Positions 21,600 to 31,522 of a DNA stretch of 45,618 nt are shown here, one piece after another; the first letter of the stretch is position 1, and each line of letters begins with the position of its first letter. The notes below the pieces were generated by a model that was not told the origin of the DNA, did not search any database, and worked only from the letters and a program-made list of their open reading frames with translations. The position numbers and the translations under genes were made by a program. Origin of the DNA: Hofstenia miamia. Taxonomy: Eukaryota; Xenacoelomorpha; Acoela; Hofsteniidae. The stretch covers positions 506,344 to 551,961 of the forward strand of contig CABFPE010000489.1 of the NCBI GenBank assembly GCA_900660155.1. The letters run 5' to 3'.

Positions 21600-22860
21600 A
21601 AAATTATGATTATCAACAAAGAGTCTATACATCAACAAGTGAGATTAGTCCATGAAAACTTCAAGGAAGAATATCTGAAAGCAATGAAAGAGTTATCTGA
21701 CAATAACATAATCCATCCTAGAAAAAGTATGTAAATTTTCCCAACACTATTTGTTGAACAAGGGCAAAAATTTATTTTGTCCATAGACTTTCATAGACAT
21801 AATTCAATAACTAAAAAAGCTGCATAACTACTTCTACAGATAAAAGATATTTTGTATGATACAGTGAAAAACAAATATTTCACTACAAAATGTTTGTGTA
21901 AATCATATTGGCCAATGATGTCAAATGATATAGACCAACCCGCATTTATAACTTGGAATGTACTATGCAATTGGCTCAATATGTCTCTTGGTCCTTGCAA
22001 TGTTCCAGCAACTTTCAAGATTCTGTGACAAAACATGATGAGGCAATAAATTTATGGGCAAGAATGGAGTTACAGCATACACTGATGACATATTGATTGC
22101 CAGCACATCAATGGATGAGTATGGAAAAGTTAATGACGAATAAAAATCCTATATTCAACAGGTTTTCATGTTAACATTGAGAAGTGTCACATCCTGCATA
22201 AAAAAGTAGAATTCCTTGGTAGACACATTTCATATGGTCAAATAACATTAAAGGATGATGCCAAAAAAGTGATATATAAAATAGCATCTCTTTAAGACAA
22301 AAGGAATTTCAACATATTATGGGGTATTTTCAACAATTGCTATTACTTGGTACCAAACATCGGTCAGAAAACTGCTCACATGTTGAATTTTTTAAAGAAA
22401 AATAACCTGTTTAAATGCACTTCGTCCCTCATCAAGAGGAATTGAACTTAACACAGCAGACTACAATCAACTTTTCAATTTTGGATTGTGGTGTGAATAC
22501 AGTTTCTATCAGAGCAAGTATAAGTCAAATCATAAATGGTAAGGAATGTCAAATTGAGTGTTACAGCAGAAAGCTGTGAAACTAAAAAGAAAACTACAGT
22601 TCAACAAAACTGGAATCTTTGGCATTGTTAAAAAGCATGAATCAATTCAGACATTTTCTTTTAGGAAGAGAATTCACTGTGCAGACTCATAATAGTGGCT
22701 TAAGTTATTCGAAAAAGTTCTCAGCAAAAGTTCTGGCATAATAGCCAGATGGATTGAAACACATAGCAGATTCCAATCTAATATCATCTCTGAAAAGACA
22801 AATAAACTTACGCTTTTACTGTAAAATGTTTTATCAGTTCTACTAAATAATATATGTAGT
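21600..22860 (+). pseudogene. Second Ty3-type pol remnant (RT and RNase H)
   Basis: Begins with INKESIHQQVRLVHENFKEE and ELSDNNIIHP, the start of a Ty3-type RT. After several stops, motif C is preserved as AYTDDILIAS (YTDD at 22078-22089), followed by LTLRSVTSCI/CHILHKKVEFLGRHIS, the usual K..F....V.FLG..IS. RNase H is at about 22490-22760: SVSTISASISQIINGK, ENYSSTKLESLALLKSM, FRHFLLGREFTVQTH. Many frameshifts. It differs in sequence from the remnant at 5.4-7.3 kb, so two separate lineages or ages. No integrase or LTR seen. Confidence 0.8.
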
Positions 22861-23290
22861 GTTTCCAACAAAAAACATTTTTGTAAAATTTATCTATTAG
22901 TGGAGAAAATGTCTATTTAAGGGAAAAATTTTTTAATGTGAGTTAAACAGAGAAGCCCCATTTTTGTGTAGAAATGGTTAATTGTATGAATCATAGACAT
23001 ACAATCATTCAACAACATTTTTTGCTCATATTTAAAGATTTTAGCAAAAGCTTTGACCAATGAAGACATAATTCTTTGAAATTTTCTATATTCAATATAG
23101 TGTACATGTGATCATGTTGCTATAAATTGTGTTTTTATCAATAATAAGTTCTTAAAATTGTTCTTATACAATGTAAAGAAATTATAATAATATTAGCAAA
23201 AAATTGATTATTCGGAGTTTGAACTTGATGTTACAAATGCATAGTGTTCTGGCAAAGTGCAATTTTTTTAAAATCAAAGTTTAAAATTCC
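22861..23290. other. No gene; intergenic 3' of the PLAC8 gene
   Basis: AT-rich sequence between the Ty3-type remnant and the polyadenylation site of the minus-strand PLAC8 gene. Confidence 0.5.
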
Positions 23291-23296
23291 TTTATT
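23291..23296 (-). terminator. AATAAA polyadenylation signal of the PLAC8 gene
   Basis: AATAAA on the minus strand 83 nt after the TAA stop at 23379, a normal distance for a short 3' UTR. Confidence 0.55.
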
Positions 23297-23378
23297 GCAA
23301 TTACAGAAAAAATAATATTTTATAATATATTTAGCGTGCAATATTTTCAGACATAGCATTTATGCAACTTCAAACAGT

Positions 23379-23516
23379 TTAGGTGCGAACAACACGCAGC
23401 TCCTCTTCCGCAAATTTTAGTTCCTGATACTCTTGGCAAGTAGCACAACATCGGCACCAGAATACCCAACAGAAGTCTCCCACACTTGAACCAACAATCT
23501 TTTGCTTTTTTCTTAT
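23379..23516 (-). CDS. PLAC8 gene exon 3 (45 codons and stop)
   Basis: Acceptor ATTTTTAG|ATAAGA, then IRKKQKIVGSSVGDFCWVFW, the second Cys cluster and a charged tail ending VVRT, TAA. The join MRFK|IRKKQKIVG matches the usual basic stretch before the second PLAC8 cluster, which supports the splice. Confidence 0.85.
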   Translation of the reverse strand: MRKKQKIVGSSVGDFCWVFWCRCCATCQEYQELKFAEEELRVVRT

Positions 23517-24175
23517 CTAAAAATATATTTAATATGTGGAAATATTTCTAAAGGATACAAATACAATTGCTTACAATCAAATTAACTACTGGCTTAAAAA
23601 GCACATTTTATTAATAAATTTTTTGTTTTTGAAAAGAAATCTGTTTAAGATATCATTAATGTGGAATGAATATGGGTGGGTAAAACCGTGTACCAGCGGA
23701 TAGTATCCGTACTCGCACATCAAATATATATATTCTTTTGCTATGTACGCTTAACAAATATTATATATATACATATATATATATACCCATATATATCACT
23801 ATGTGCACTTCGTAAAATTTATATATGTCGCTATGTACCATCAAGATGTTTTGTTATTAAAAAATGATATGATAATATGATAATCTGAAGTGGTAGCAAT
23901 GATTATACAGACTACTATTTAAAACAATATTTTAAAACAAAGTTTAATTTTCTTGAAAATTGCACCCTAATTATAGCTCTATCATAACGTAATGTAGTGA
24001 ATAATTCACCAGGAAGTTGACAAAAGTAGGTTATATTGCACATAGTTTGAATTTTAATAAATGTAGACATTTACAACCACTAAATGTCATACAAAATTTT
24101 TTTCTGGAGAAATTTCATTTTTTTCATGTGTTGCTATGTACGCCTTGATATGCTACTATGTACACTCTTGCGCAT

Positions 24176-24210
<35 letters not shown>

Positions 24211-24720
24211 GTGAGAAAATGTTTGCCGTTTTGCATATTTTCCCCTTAGCAACTATCCTCTCATTAACAACTTACTTTAAAGCGCATGATAACTAAGGAA
24301 GCAAAAATAAGTAGAGACGCAACTAAGGTAATGCTCCATAGAAGCCAGTTATTATCAGCAATTACGTTCATCCAACCGTGATTACCAAGATGTTTTGGTA
24401 TTAAAAAAATGATATGATAATATGATAATCTGAAGTGGTAGCAATGATTATACAGACTACTATTTAAAACAATATTTTAAAACAAAGTTTAATTTTCTTG
24501 AAAATTGCACCCTAATTATAGCTCTATCATAACGTAATGTAGTGAATAATTCACCAGGAAGTTGACAAAAGTAGGTTATATTGCACATAGTTTGAATTTT
24601 AATAAATGTAGACATTTACAACCACTAAATGTCATACAAAATTTTTTTCTGGAGAAATTTCATTTTTTTCATGTGTTGCTATGTACGCCTTGATATGCTA
24701 CTATGTACACTCTTGCGCAT

Positions 24721-24755
<35 letters not shown>

Positions 24756-27372
24756 GTGAGAAAATGTTTGCCGTTTTGCATATTTTCCCCTTAGCAACTA
24801 TCCTCTCATTAACAACTTACTTTAAAGCGCATGATAACTAAGGAAGCAAAAATAAGTAGAGACGCAACTAAGGTAATGCTCCATAGAAGCCAGTTATTAT
24901 CAGCAATTACGTTCATCCAACCGTGATTACCAACAGTATGAGTTGTAATTTGCAGTCCAATTTGTAGGAAGGCGATGCAGTAGAATCCAATATATAGTAG
25001 GAGTAAGGCACGTGATAGTTCTTGAAGTCTTGCTTTTTTAGCAACCATGTACTCACTAATGCATGGGAAAAAGTATGTTAATATGCAGAATGAAATATCA
25101 TTAAAGCATCCACAAATATCGTGTTGCCAATCCTTCAAAACTTGTTGATTCTCTGTGATGCACTTAACACCTGCGCTCTGAGTGTAAGGGGGTGGATTTC
25201 CTCGATCAGCAGAATATGCTTGACTCATCTAAAAATATTTAACTATGATTTTCACAAATCAAGCTCATGCATATTTGTTATACATAACTTTTAGTAACTT
25301 AAATATTAAATAGTAGTTAATTTTCAAGTTAATCAATACTTCTGTACTAATATCTATTGTCAAACTCAGTTTTAAGGGGAAGAAATCAAACAGGAGTTTT
25401 CTCTTTCAAATATAGCAACATAACCATAAACGCTCACATACAATCAAACGCGTTCTGTGAAAAATGTAAACTACAATACGAAATTATCTTTCTCACAGAA
25501 CAAAATTTAATATATAGTTAAACAAAAATTTAATGGCTAAAATAAATTAACCATTAATCGATTATTTAATTTTTAAGTCTTTGAATCATTGTTTCCTTTT
25601 ACAACGACAGTGTAAATTTTGAATAACGTTGCAGTAGTCTTAGTTACTTCAACGCTATTTTATAAATTAGTATGATTAACATGAAGTTCTTCCTATGGAA
25701 ATTAGTAACTTCATAATGTGCACCTTATACTAGTGAGCAATTTAAATCCAATGCAACATCGCTGTATGTATTTTTGAAATCAATATTGCAACATCATAGA
25801 ATGTAGCTAATAATTCCAAAAATTTTAGCTATAGCTTAATACATTAAGTAAAAAAAATTAATATTTGTTTATTAAAGAAATAACTGAAAAAGGTGCTAAG
25901 TGTTATTAAATTTTTGCTTGATCTCAATAACAAACAGTTATCTTGTTTTAAAATGGTAAATTGAGTATGGCCATGTTTTGCTTATTTTAGGCGATATGGT
26001 TAATTATTAGTTTGTGCTTCAATTAAAAGAAATTTACATATGAACAGTGTGTGTCATTAATTTTGAAAAGCTGTATCTGAGTGACAATTCTTCCAACGTT
26101 CAAACAATATACAAGTTTGTCAAAAGTTAACAAAGCTTTCCCCCTTTGACCACCCTGCATACTGCTAGAAACTACAGAAATGAATATTTTTACACTAAAA
26201 ACAATATTTTCGTCTTCATTTTGAAATCGAATTCAATATTTCTCAAAATCTCCAGCATTAGCCGCATAAAATATTTGACATATCATTACATTGATGCTTT
26301 CTTTCATTCCTCAAAACTAAGGATTTTGCAATGGAAACATTGGATTATGCGTTCAACTTCATGAAATTGTGGAAGAAATTTGAAGAATTTATTTAATTGA
26401 ATATAGTGTTTAAATTTGTATTCCTACTAGTGAATAGGAGCTCTTTTTTTTCTTTTTCAGATGTTGGATGTCTTAATCTTAGTATCTTCTTAGAATATTC
26501 CGTTCTTATTTACTAAATCTTCAAGAATATGATTATTATATTTTGTAAAGAGAAGTTAGTCATGTTTGATGATAAAATATGAAATGGAATGAAAATAAGA
26601 TCATTGTGTCTACGTTTGTTGCCAATGCTTTACTAAGTCCAATGCAAAAAAGATATATTGCAATGAAAATGTTACTCAGTTTTATCATTTATTGGAGAAA
26701 TATTTCCTAACTTTAGTATTACCAAAAGATATGAACTCAGCAATTATAATACCTTACCAAATCCTAAAGAAAGACTGCGTTCAGTAAATTACAATGTCTT
26801 TTTGCACAAATCATTTTTACGGACAAATTTACAAACAATTGAAATGTAGATGTTGATGGAACCATAACACATTTTTAGAAAATCTATCTTTTAGAATGTT
26901 TATTTGTCGGAAAATTTGAAGACAAAATTTAAGCAAATATTTAATTTTTTTTTAATTATATTCCGCATACCGATGTAATAGGGATCATAATCATTTGTTA
27001 CAATGAAACGAAGTGTGTAATGACCTCATCTTATTTGTTACTAATGTAATTTTTATGCAATATATTCTTACTAGAAACTTCTATATTAAATTTTTTTAAT
27101 AAGTATGGTACTTGGGCTTTCTATAATTGAAATTAGTTTTGTAATTTTTTAAGTACTACAATATTCTCTATACCTATGCCACCTATGCAACCAAAATATC
27201 CCTAAAAATCTTATTCTAGAGTTAACAATTATTGTAATTTTTTATTTAAATTTGTTATTAATGACAATTAATAGTTGTGTTAACTTACAGATTGTTCTGG
27301 CCCTGGAATTGCGTGAGATTGCGCGTAGTATGAATTCTTCTCTGGCAATGATCCTACCTGATTTGTAGACAT
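23379..27372 (-). CDS. PLAC8-family cysteine-rich protein, three exons, 209 aa
   Basis: Exon join: 27372-27289, 25228-24821, 23516-23379; all introns GT-AG and phase 0. PLAC8 proteins are small Cys-rich membrane-associated proteins with roles in cell size, immunity or metal and calcium handling. Residues 1-60 are polar and Pro/Tyr-rich. First Cys cluster W62...C67.C69......C76.......C84 reads WQHDICGCFNDISFC. Two membrane segments follow, about 101-121 and 140-161, with a short loop. The second cluster is C180....C185.C187C188..C191Q192, in FWCRCCATCQE, the PLAC8 signature. A frame read straight through exon 2 stops after FKVSC because it enters the intron at GTAAGT; that shorter product is not the real end. 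The C-terminus is charged. The membrane hairpin between the clusters is longer than in many PLAC8 proteins. No disabling mutation is seen. Confidence 0.85.
23740..24165. repeat. Degenerate TGCTATGTACGCTT repeats
   Basis: GCTATGTACGCTTAA (23742), CACTATGTGCACTTCG (about 23800), CGCTATGTACCATC (about 23830), GCTATGTACGCCTTGA and CTACTATGTACACTCTTG (24132-24165), and again in the second tandem unit. The motif is spaced by TA-rich sequence. Looks like a worn minisatellite or the repeat-rich end of a small transposon. Confidence 0.5.
23842..24932. repeat. 545-bp tandem duplication, two near-identical units
   Basis: Unit 1 is about 23842-24386 and unit 2 about 24387-24932. They differ at a few bases near the left edge (TTGTTATTAAAAAATG against TTGGTATTAAAAAAATG) and are otherwise the same, including a TA microsatellite of equal length. 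Short homology (CAAGATGTTTT / CCAA) sits at the breakpoints. The unit carries the last ~110 bp of PLAC8 exon 2 with its donor plus the start of intron 2. Unit 1's exon piece is at about 24276-24386. Confidence 0.95.
24276..24386 (-). pseudogene. Duplicated 3' part of PLAC8 exon 2 inside intron 2
   Basis: Same sequence as 24821-24931, encoding the second membrane segment (NNWLLWSITLVASLLIF) and keeping the GTAAGT donor, but without the exon's own acceptor. It could act as a cryptic exon if a new acceptor upstream is used; most likely it is spliced out with intron 2. Confidence 0.8.
24821..25228 (-). CDS. PLAC8 gene exon 2 (136 codons)
   Basis: Acceptor ATTTTTAG|ATGAGTC, donor AAA|GTAAGT at 24820-24815. 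Encodes the first Cys cluster and both membrane segments. Its last ~110 bp (24821-24931) are inside the 545-bp tandem duplication. Confidence 0.85.
25229..27288 (-). other. Intron 1 of the PLAC8 gene (2060 bp)
   Basis: Bounded by GTAAGT and TTTTTAG. AT-rich. I see no gene or clear transposon in it. The open frame 26146-26364 on the other strand has no features of a real protein. Confidence 0.7.
27289..27372 (-). CDS. PLAC8 gene exon 1 (28 codons)
   Basis: ATG at 27372 in context AACAATG, 28 codons (MSTNQVGSLPEK...GPEQS), then TCT|GTAAGT. CTTAG just upstream of ATAACAATG could be the acceptor of a 5' UTR intron. Too short to show in a usual ORF scan. The next exon opens with another Met, so a shorter protein from that ATG is possible. 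Confidence 0.75.
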
Positions 27373-27417
27373 TGTTATCTAAGTTCAAATTTATTTCAAT
27401 CATTGTTACTTCTCTTA

Positions 27418-27443
27418 GGATATATATATATATATATATATAT
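27418..27443. repeat. (AT)n microsatellite upstream of the PLAC8 gene
   Basis: AT run about 45 bp 5' of the PLAC8 start codon, with one unresolved base at 27476. No promoter element stands out in the region to 27917. Confidence 0.9.
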
Positions 27444-27917
27444 AGTCTTAGGTCATCTGTAGTATATAAATACAGNCTAAATGTCCTATGTTTATGTATG
27501 TATAAGGTTTTGAGCCCATGAGAATCCGTTAAGGCTTTCTGGGCACAAGTTCTTAAAAAATCTATTATCCATTATTAATAATAATATATAATACTATCAC
27601 CTCACATACAAATTATTTATATATATATTATTTTATTTACATATATCATTATTTTATTTTTTTTGCTTTAAGTACTGATTTTGCAGAATGTTGCGAAATA
27701 TATAAAAAATTATCATAAATATTGGATAGAGATTTACAAAAATGGGCAACAAATGGCAGAATGACACAATCGGAAACTTTACCAAAAAATTCGAAACACA
27801 AAGATTTCTTTGCCGCCTCTATTTGGAAAGCATCAATTTGAAAAATTTTATAATAGAAACATGGTAATGAAGGCAACGCAATGATCATCAGTGATTTCCT
27901 ATCTTATTTTATTTCCT

Positions 27918-28652
27918 ATCTATATCAGACTTGTCAACGAACCGAGCTTCTAACGAGCCGACGCGAGCCGAGCCGAGCTTNNNNNNNNNNNNNNNNNNNN
28001 NNNNNNNNNNNNNNNNNNNNNNNNNNNNNNNNNNNNNNNNNNNNNNNNNNNNNNNNNNNNNNNNNNNNNNNNNNNNNNNNNNNNNNNNNNNNNNNNNNNN
28101 NNNNNNNNNNNNNNNNNNNNNNNNNNNNNNNNNNNNNNNNNNNNNNNNNNNNNNNNNNNNNNNNNNNNNNNNNNNNNNNNNNNNNNNNNNNNNNNNNNNN
28201 NNNNNNNNNNNNNNNNNNNNNNNNNNNNNNNNNNNNNNNNNNNNNNNNNNNNNNNNNNNNNNNNNNNNNNNNNNNNNNNNNNNNNNNNNNTAACGAGCCG
28301 ACGCGAGCCGAGCCGAGCTTGAGCAGAGTATTGGATATACAACGAGCCCAAAACGAGCCGTTTTTAAGGGAACCAAATTTATAGTACTGTTTGTTAATTT
28401 GATTATGCAGAGTTTTCTTATTTTTTCATTCAATATTCCTTAGTTATGATCGTATTTTAGAAATGTTTATTAAATAATAGGAAGAGCAATTGAAAAAATT
28501 CTGAGAGCACAATATTTTAAAAAAATATCGAGCTGAAACGAGCCTCATTGAAATATTTTATGTGCGAGCCGAGCCGAACTTACTCAATATTCAAACGAGC
28601 CGAGCCGAGCCGAGCTTAGAAATTACGGCCCGTTGACAAGTCTGATCTATAT
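27918..28652. mobile_element. Non-autonomous hAT transposon with perfect 8-bp target duplication
   Basis: ATCTATAT occurs at 27918-27925 and 28645-28652. Between them the element starts CAGACTTGTCAACG and ends with the exact inverse, CGTTGACAAGTCTG. Eight-bp target duplications and CAG...CTG ends are the hAT signature. The inner sequence is made of degenerate GAGCCGAGCC units, seen in many short hAT elements. No transposase frame; it needs a helper. It sits about 550 bp upstream of the PLAC8 gene start. Confidence 0.9.
27981..28290. other. Assembly gap (310 N) flanked by an identical 30-mer
   Basis: The 30 bases before the gap (27951-27980) are the same as the 30 bases after it (28291-28320). 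The gap may therefore be artificial, with contig ends that overlap. Confidence 0.9.
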
Positions 28653-29309
28653 ACTACAAGTTAATATCTAAGTTTCATTTTATTGGAATATCACTATGTA
28701 GACACAATTACCAATTTACTGTAATGGAAACTATCTGGTAAAATGTTTATTCTACAAATTTAGATAGTGTTCATATCAATGTTTACGATTTTAAAAATAC
28801 CAAAGTGATGCCTATGGACCCAAAAATATAATTGTTTGGAAGTAAATTTAAAAAGGCTTTAATGCATGAATTCAAAGAAAAAAGCATATGATGGATACCC
28901 TAGTTGAAAAAATTTATATAGCTTTGCAGAATATTCAATATCAATTAAGTTTTTCAAACAATTGCAGATATTTATCAAAAGAAAATAAAATCTATTACGA
29001 AATGATATTTTTGTTATACCCGCTGCCCATGTGGTTTCTCACATATTATGTTGAGCTCTGCAGCATTTAAATTTGTTTGACTCTGATCGGCATATTCCAT
29101 TCTAGTAATCATTAATAAATAGGTCACCACAAACTGGAAGAAAAAACTAGAAAACGTAAAAGCCTATCTGTGGCAATGTAAAATAGAATGTGTATGAAAT
29201 ATGTCAAAATCAAAATAAATTTAAGCATGGATTAGTTTGTTGAATACAAATTGCAAACCAAGCCTGATAAAATTATTTCAAATAGGCTTATGCTCCTGTG
29301 CATTTTCAG
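28653..29309. other. No recognisable gene
   Basis: AT-rich sequence. The 60-codon frame at 28888-29070 shows no recognisable feature. Confidence 0.5.
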
Positions 29310-29435
29310 GCAAAGCGGTGGCCTGCGCTTTACTACAAAGTTCATTTAACTTTGTATCAGCCTGGAGCAAACATTAATAATATTTTTTTCCTTCTCGCAG
29401 TTCTTATAAGCCGAGTCATCTCGTTTTTACTCTAG
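29310..29435 (+). other. Possible terminal exon with a membrane segment
   Basis: TGCATTTTCAG acceptor, then 41 codons to TAG, starting AKRWPALYYKVHLTLYQPGA and ending in a hydrophobic stretch (FFLLAVLISRVISFLL). A second strong acceptor, TTTTTTTCCTTCTCGCAG at 29383-29400, lies inside it and opens another frame. No upstream exon is known. It may be chance or part of a mobile element. Confidence 0.2.
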
Positions 29436-29883
29436 GACATGACTGCGTGAGTGACACTGTTGTAGATTCTGTTTGTATTTGAAAATTATACTAAAAGCAA
29501 AAGTTGTAGGAGAGAATTAGGGCACTGTGCCCCGCAGCCGCTGCCGTAGACATTTTTCTACACCAATGGACGCCTTCGCCAAAACAGTATGTACAAGAGC
29601 GTGTGATCAAAGCATCAGTATTATATTTTCACATAAAAATTGCGTACAAAAATGGCCTATATAACATTACAATTTATGTCTAAACATTTTTACACTTTAA
29701 TTTAAGTTAAATTTTTTGCAAATTTCGCACCGCAAACAGCTGTAGAGGAAGGCTAATTGGAATCCTACTTGGCTTCTATGAGATTGAAGTGCTTATCTGA
29801 AATATAGCGCTTGCTTTTGTTTTCATACATTTGTTATTCATGTTGTTTTGTAATTTCTATAGAATTTATTTGCCAATTACTTG

Positions 29884-30460
29884 GTTAAGAAAGCATCCAA
29901 GAGACTACATTTTATTAAATTGCTTAAGCGTAGTGTGATCAATGAAATTACTATGTTTGATATCTACACTTCATTAGTAAGATCGGTCATTGAATACTTC
30001 TGTTTGGTATACGCAACTCACTCAGTCGCAATCCCTTAATTTGAGCATGTTCAAAAAAGAGCTTTTAAGTTATGTTAACAAAGTTGTCATATGAAGACGC
30101 TTGTATTCAATTAAAAACAAATACTCTTTTTGACAGACGGTGAGAAATTGGCAATAAGATCTGGTCACAAATGATGATAAAGTAACATCCTCGTCATCAC
30201 CTTATTCCCCAGCAGCAAAAGATACACTATACCTTACGTACACAACATACCTTTGATGTAAATTTTTATTCCAACAGATTCGCTAATTCATTTGTTCTCC
30301 ATCATGCCAAAAAGCAGCAGTATCCGTAGTGTTTGTACTTGTAAAATTTTTTTATTGTTTGTAAATTTGATTGCCATTTTGACCACTGGGGCCACCGGCA
30401 AGTCTTTGAAATCCATAAATACATAAATAAATCATACATACATACATAACAAATATTTCT
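29884..30460 (+). pseudogene. LINE (CR1/Jockey-like) C-terminus and 3' tail
   Basis: Frames on the plus strand: VKKASKRLHFIKLLKRS, IYTSLVRSVIEYFCLVYAT, FEHVQKRAFKL, then after a shift SYEDACIQLKTNTLFDRR and FYSNRFANSFVLH. This is the classic tail of a CR1/Jockey-type ORF2 (KASKRL..L..LK, SL.R...EY...V, VQKRA...., Y..AL..L...TL..RR, NSF). A 3' end made of ATAA and CATA repeats (30415-30450) follows. 5'-truncated at about 29880. Separate insertion from the LINEs at 8, 17-19 and 45 kb. Confidence 0.8.
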
Positions 30461-31351
30461 AGAGATGATGTGTAAGTAATCAAGATAACTCAACAAATCA
30501 AAAAAACATTTGGGCGGGGAAGGGGCAAAGTTGTGTGCATTACATTAGGATAAGGATGTGGGTTTGTTTTGGTTCGAATAGTTTAGTTGCGGATGCAGGT
30601 TGGGTATATAATTTAATTTGTTACAAATTCTACTAATAATTAATTATCAAACACATATAGTGTTATAGACATTGTTCAAGTTCAAATATAATTCACATTA
30701 TATTTTATATAAAATAAACCTGGCTTCTTAAATCTTACAATTAGTATAAAATCATTTTGAAAACCGAATGAAGTTTTCCCATTATTATCAAAATGAATAC
30801 AAGAACCAATGCCACCTTAAAAAGTTTCATGCAAATTAATCTCGGCATATTTATTACAATCGGTCTTTTCCGTATTAACTATTTTTCAGAAATCATTAAT
30901 AAAAATAGTAATTGCATACCAGCTAATGTCTTTTAGATTGAAATTCAGCCGCAGATTACGTACGATTAAATAAATATTTCCCGCATTTTGTAAATATCAA
31001 TTAATATGTTGCGTAAAATTCCGTCAATGCCAATGGATTTTCTTGCAATGTTATAATTGATATTTATATGGAATGCAATGTATTTTTACAGTGAAAAGAT
31101 ATGTGTTGCAAATTTTTTATGAATTACTTTTGTGAAGATGCGAATTCATTTAAGTTTATGTCTACTACCATTACTATATATTAACACATTGTCTGTGGAA
31201 CCTATTTTGATTAGGGGAAGCAAGTTACATTTATTGCCTAGCATATAAACAAACTAAGAGGAGTTTCTCCCACGGGTGCCATGACCATCTATGGCAAAGC
31301 GAAATTTTTAGCCACCCATAATGGCCATAGGTTAAATTTCATCCATACATT
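30461..31351. other. No recognisable gene
   Basis: AT-rich sequence with a short G-rich run at 30510-30528. Nothing diagnostic. Confidence 0.5.
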
Positions 31352-31522
31352 ATGGCCGTAATGACCATTGTGGAAAATATGGTGAATGATTTTAAATTTA
31401 CCAAGATACCTGTGATCATGGAACTTATTATGAATAAATTTAGTAGGCTAATATATGCCGTGGAAGTTCGTGATGTGGTAATAGCAGTTGAAGCAAGTGA
31501 TTTCGCATATCTGGCAAAATAA
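31352..31522 (+). CDS. Small frame of unknown nature
   Basis: 56 codons from ATG (MAVMTIVENMVNDFKF...), including MNKFSRLIYAVEVRDVVIAV and ending LAK before TAA, with protein-like sequence after the stop (MPNCKVQLKDDHF). Its composition is more protein-like than that of the 116-codon frame on the opposite strand over the same bases. It could be a fragment of a mobile-element gene. Not recognised. Confidence 0.2.
   Translation: MAVMTIVENMVNDFKFTKIPVIMELIMNKFSRLIYAVEVRDVVIAVEASDFAYLAK

Noticed and set aside
24629..24841. Two identical 70-codon plus-strand frames (also 24084-24296)
   Set aside because: They are identical only because of the tandem duplication and are antisense to PLAC8 exon 2 and its intron, with TA repeat Tyr-Ile inside.
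24809..25228. PLAC8 as a single 139-codon gene
   Set aside because: The last codons (VSC, stop) are read from the intron after a GTAAGT donor, and the second PLAC8 Cys cluster is in a separate exon at 23516-23379.
27881..28433. Open frames of 120-174 codons across 27.9-28.4 kb
   Set aside because: They run through 310 N and the GAGCC repeats of the hAT element; no gene.
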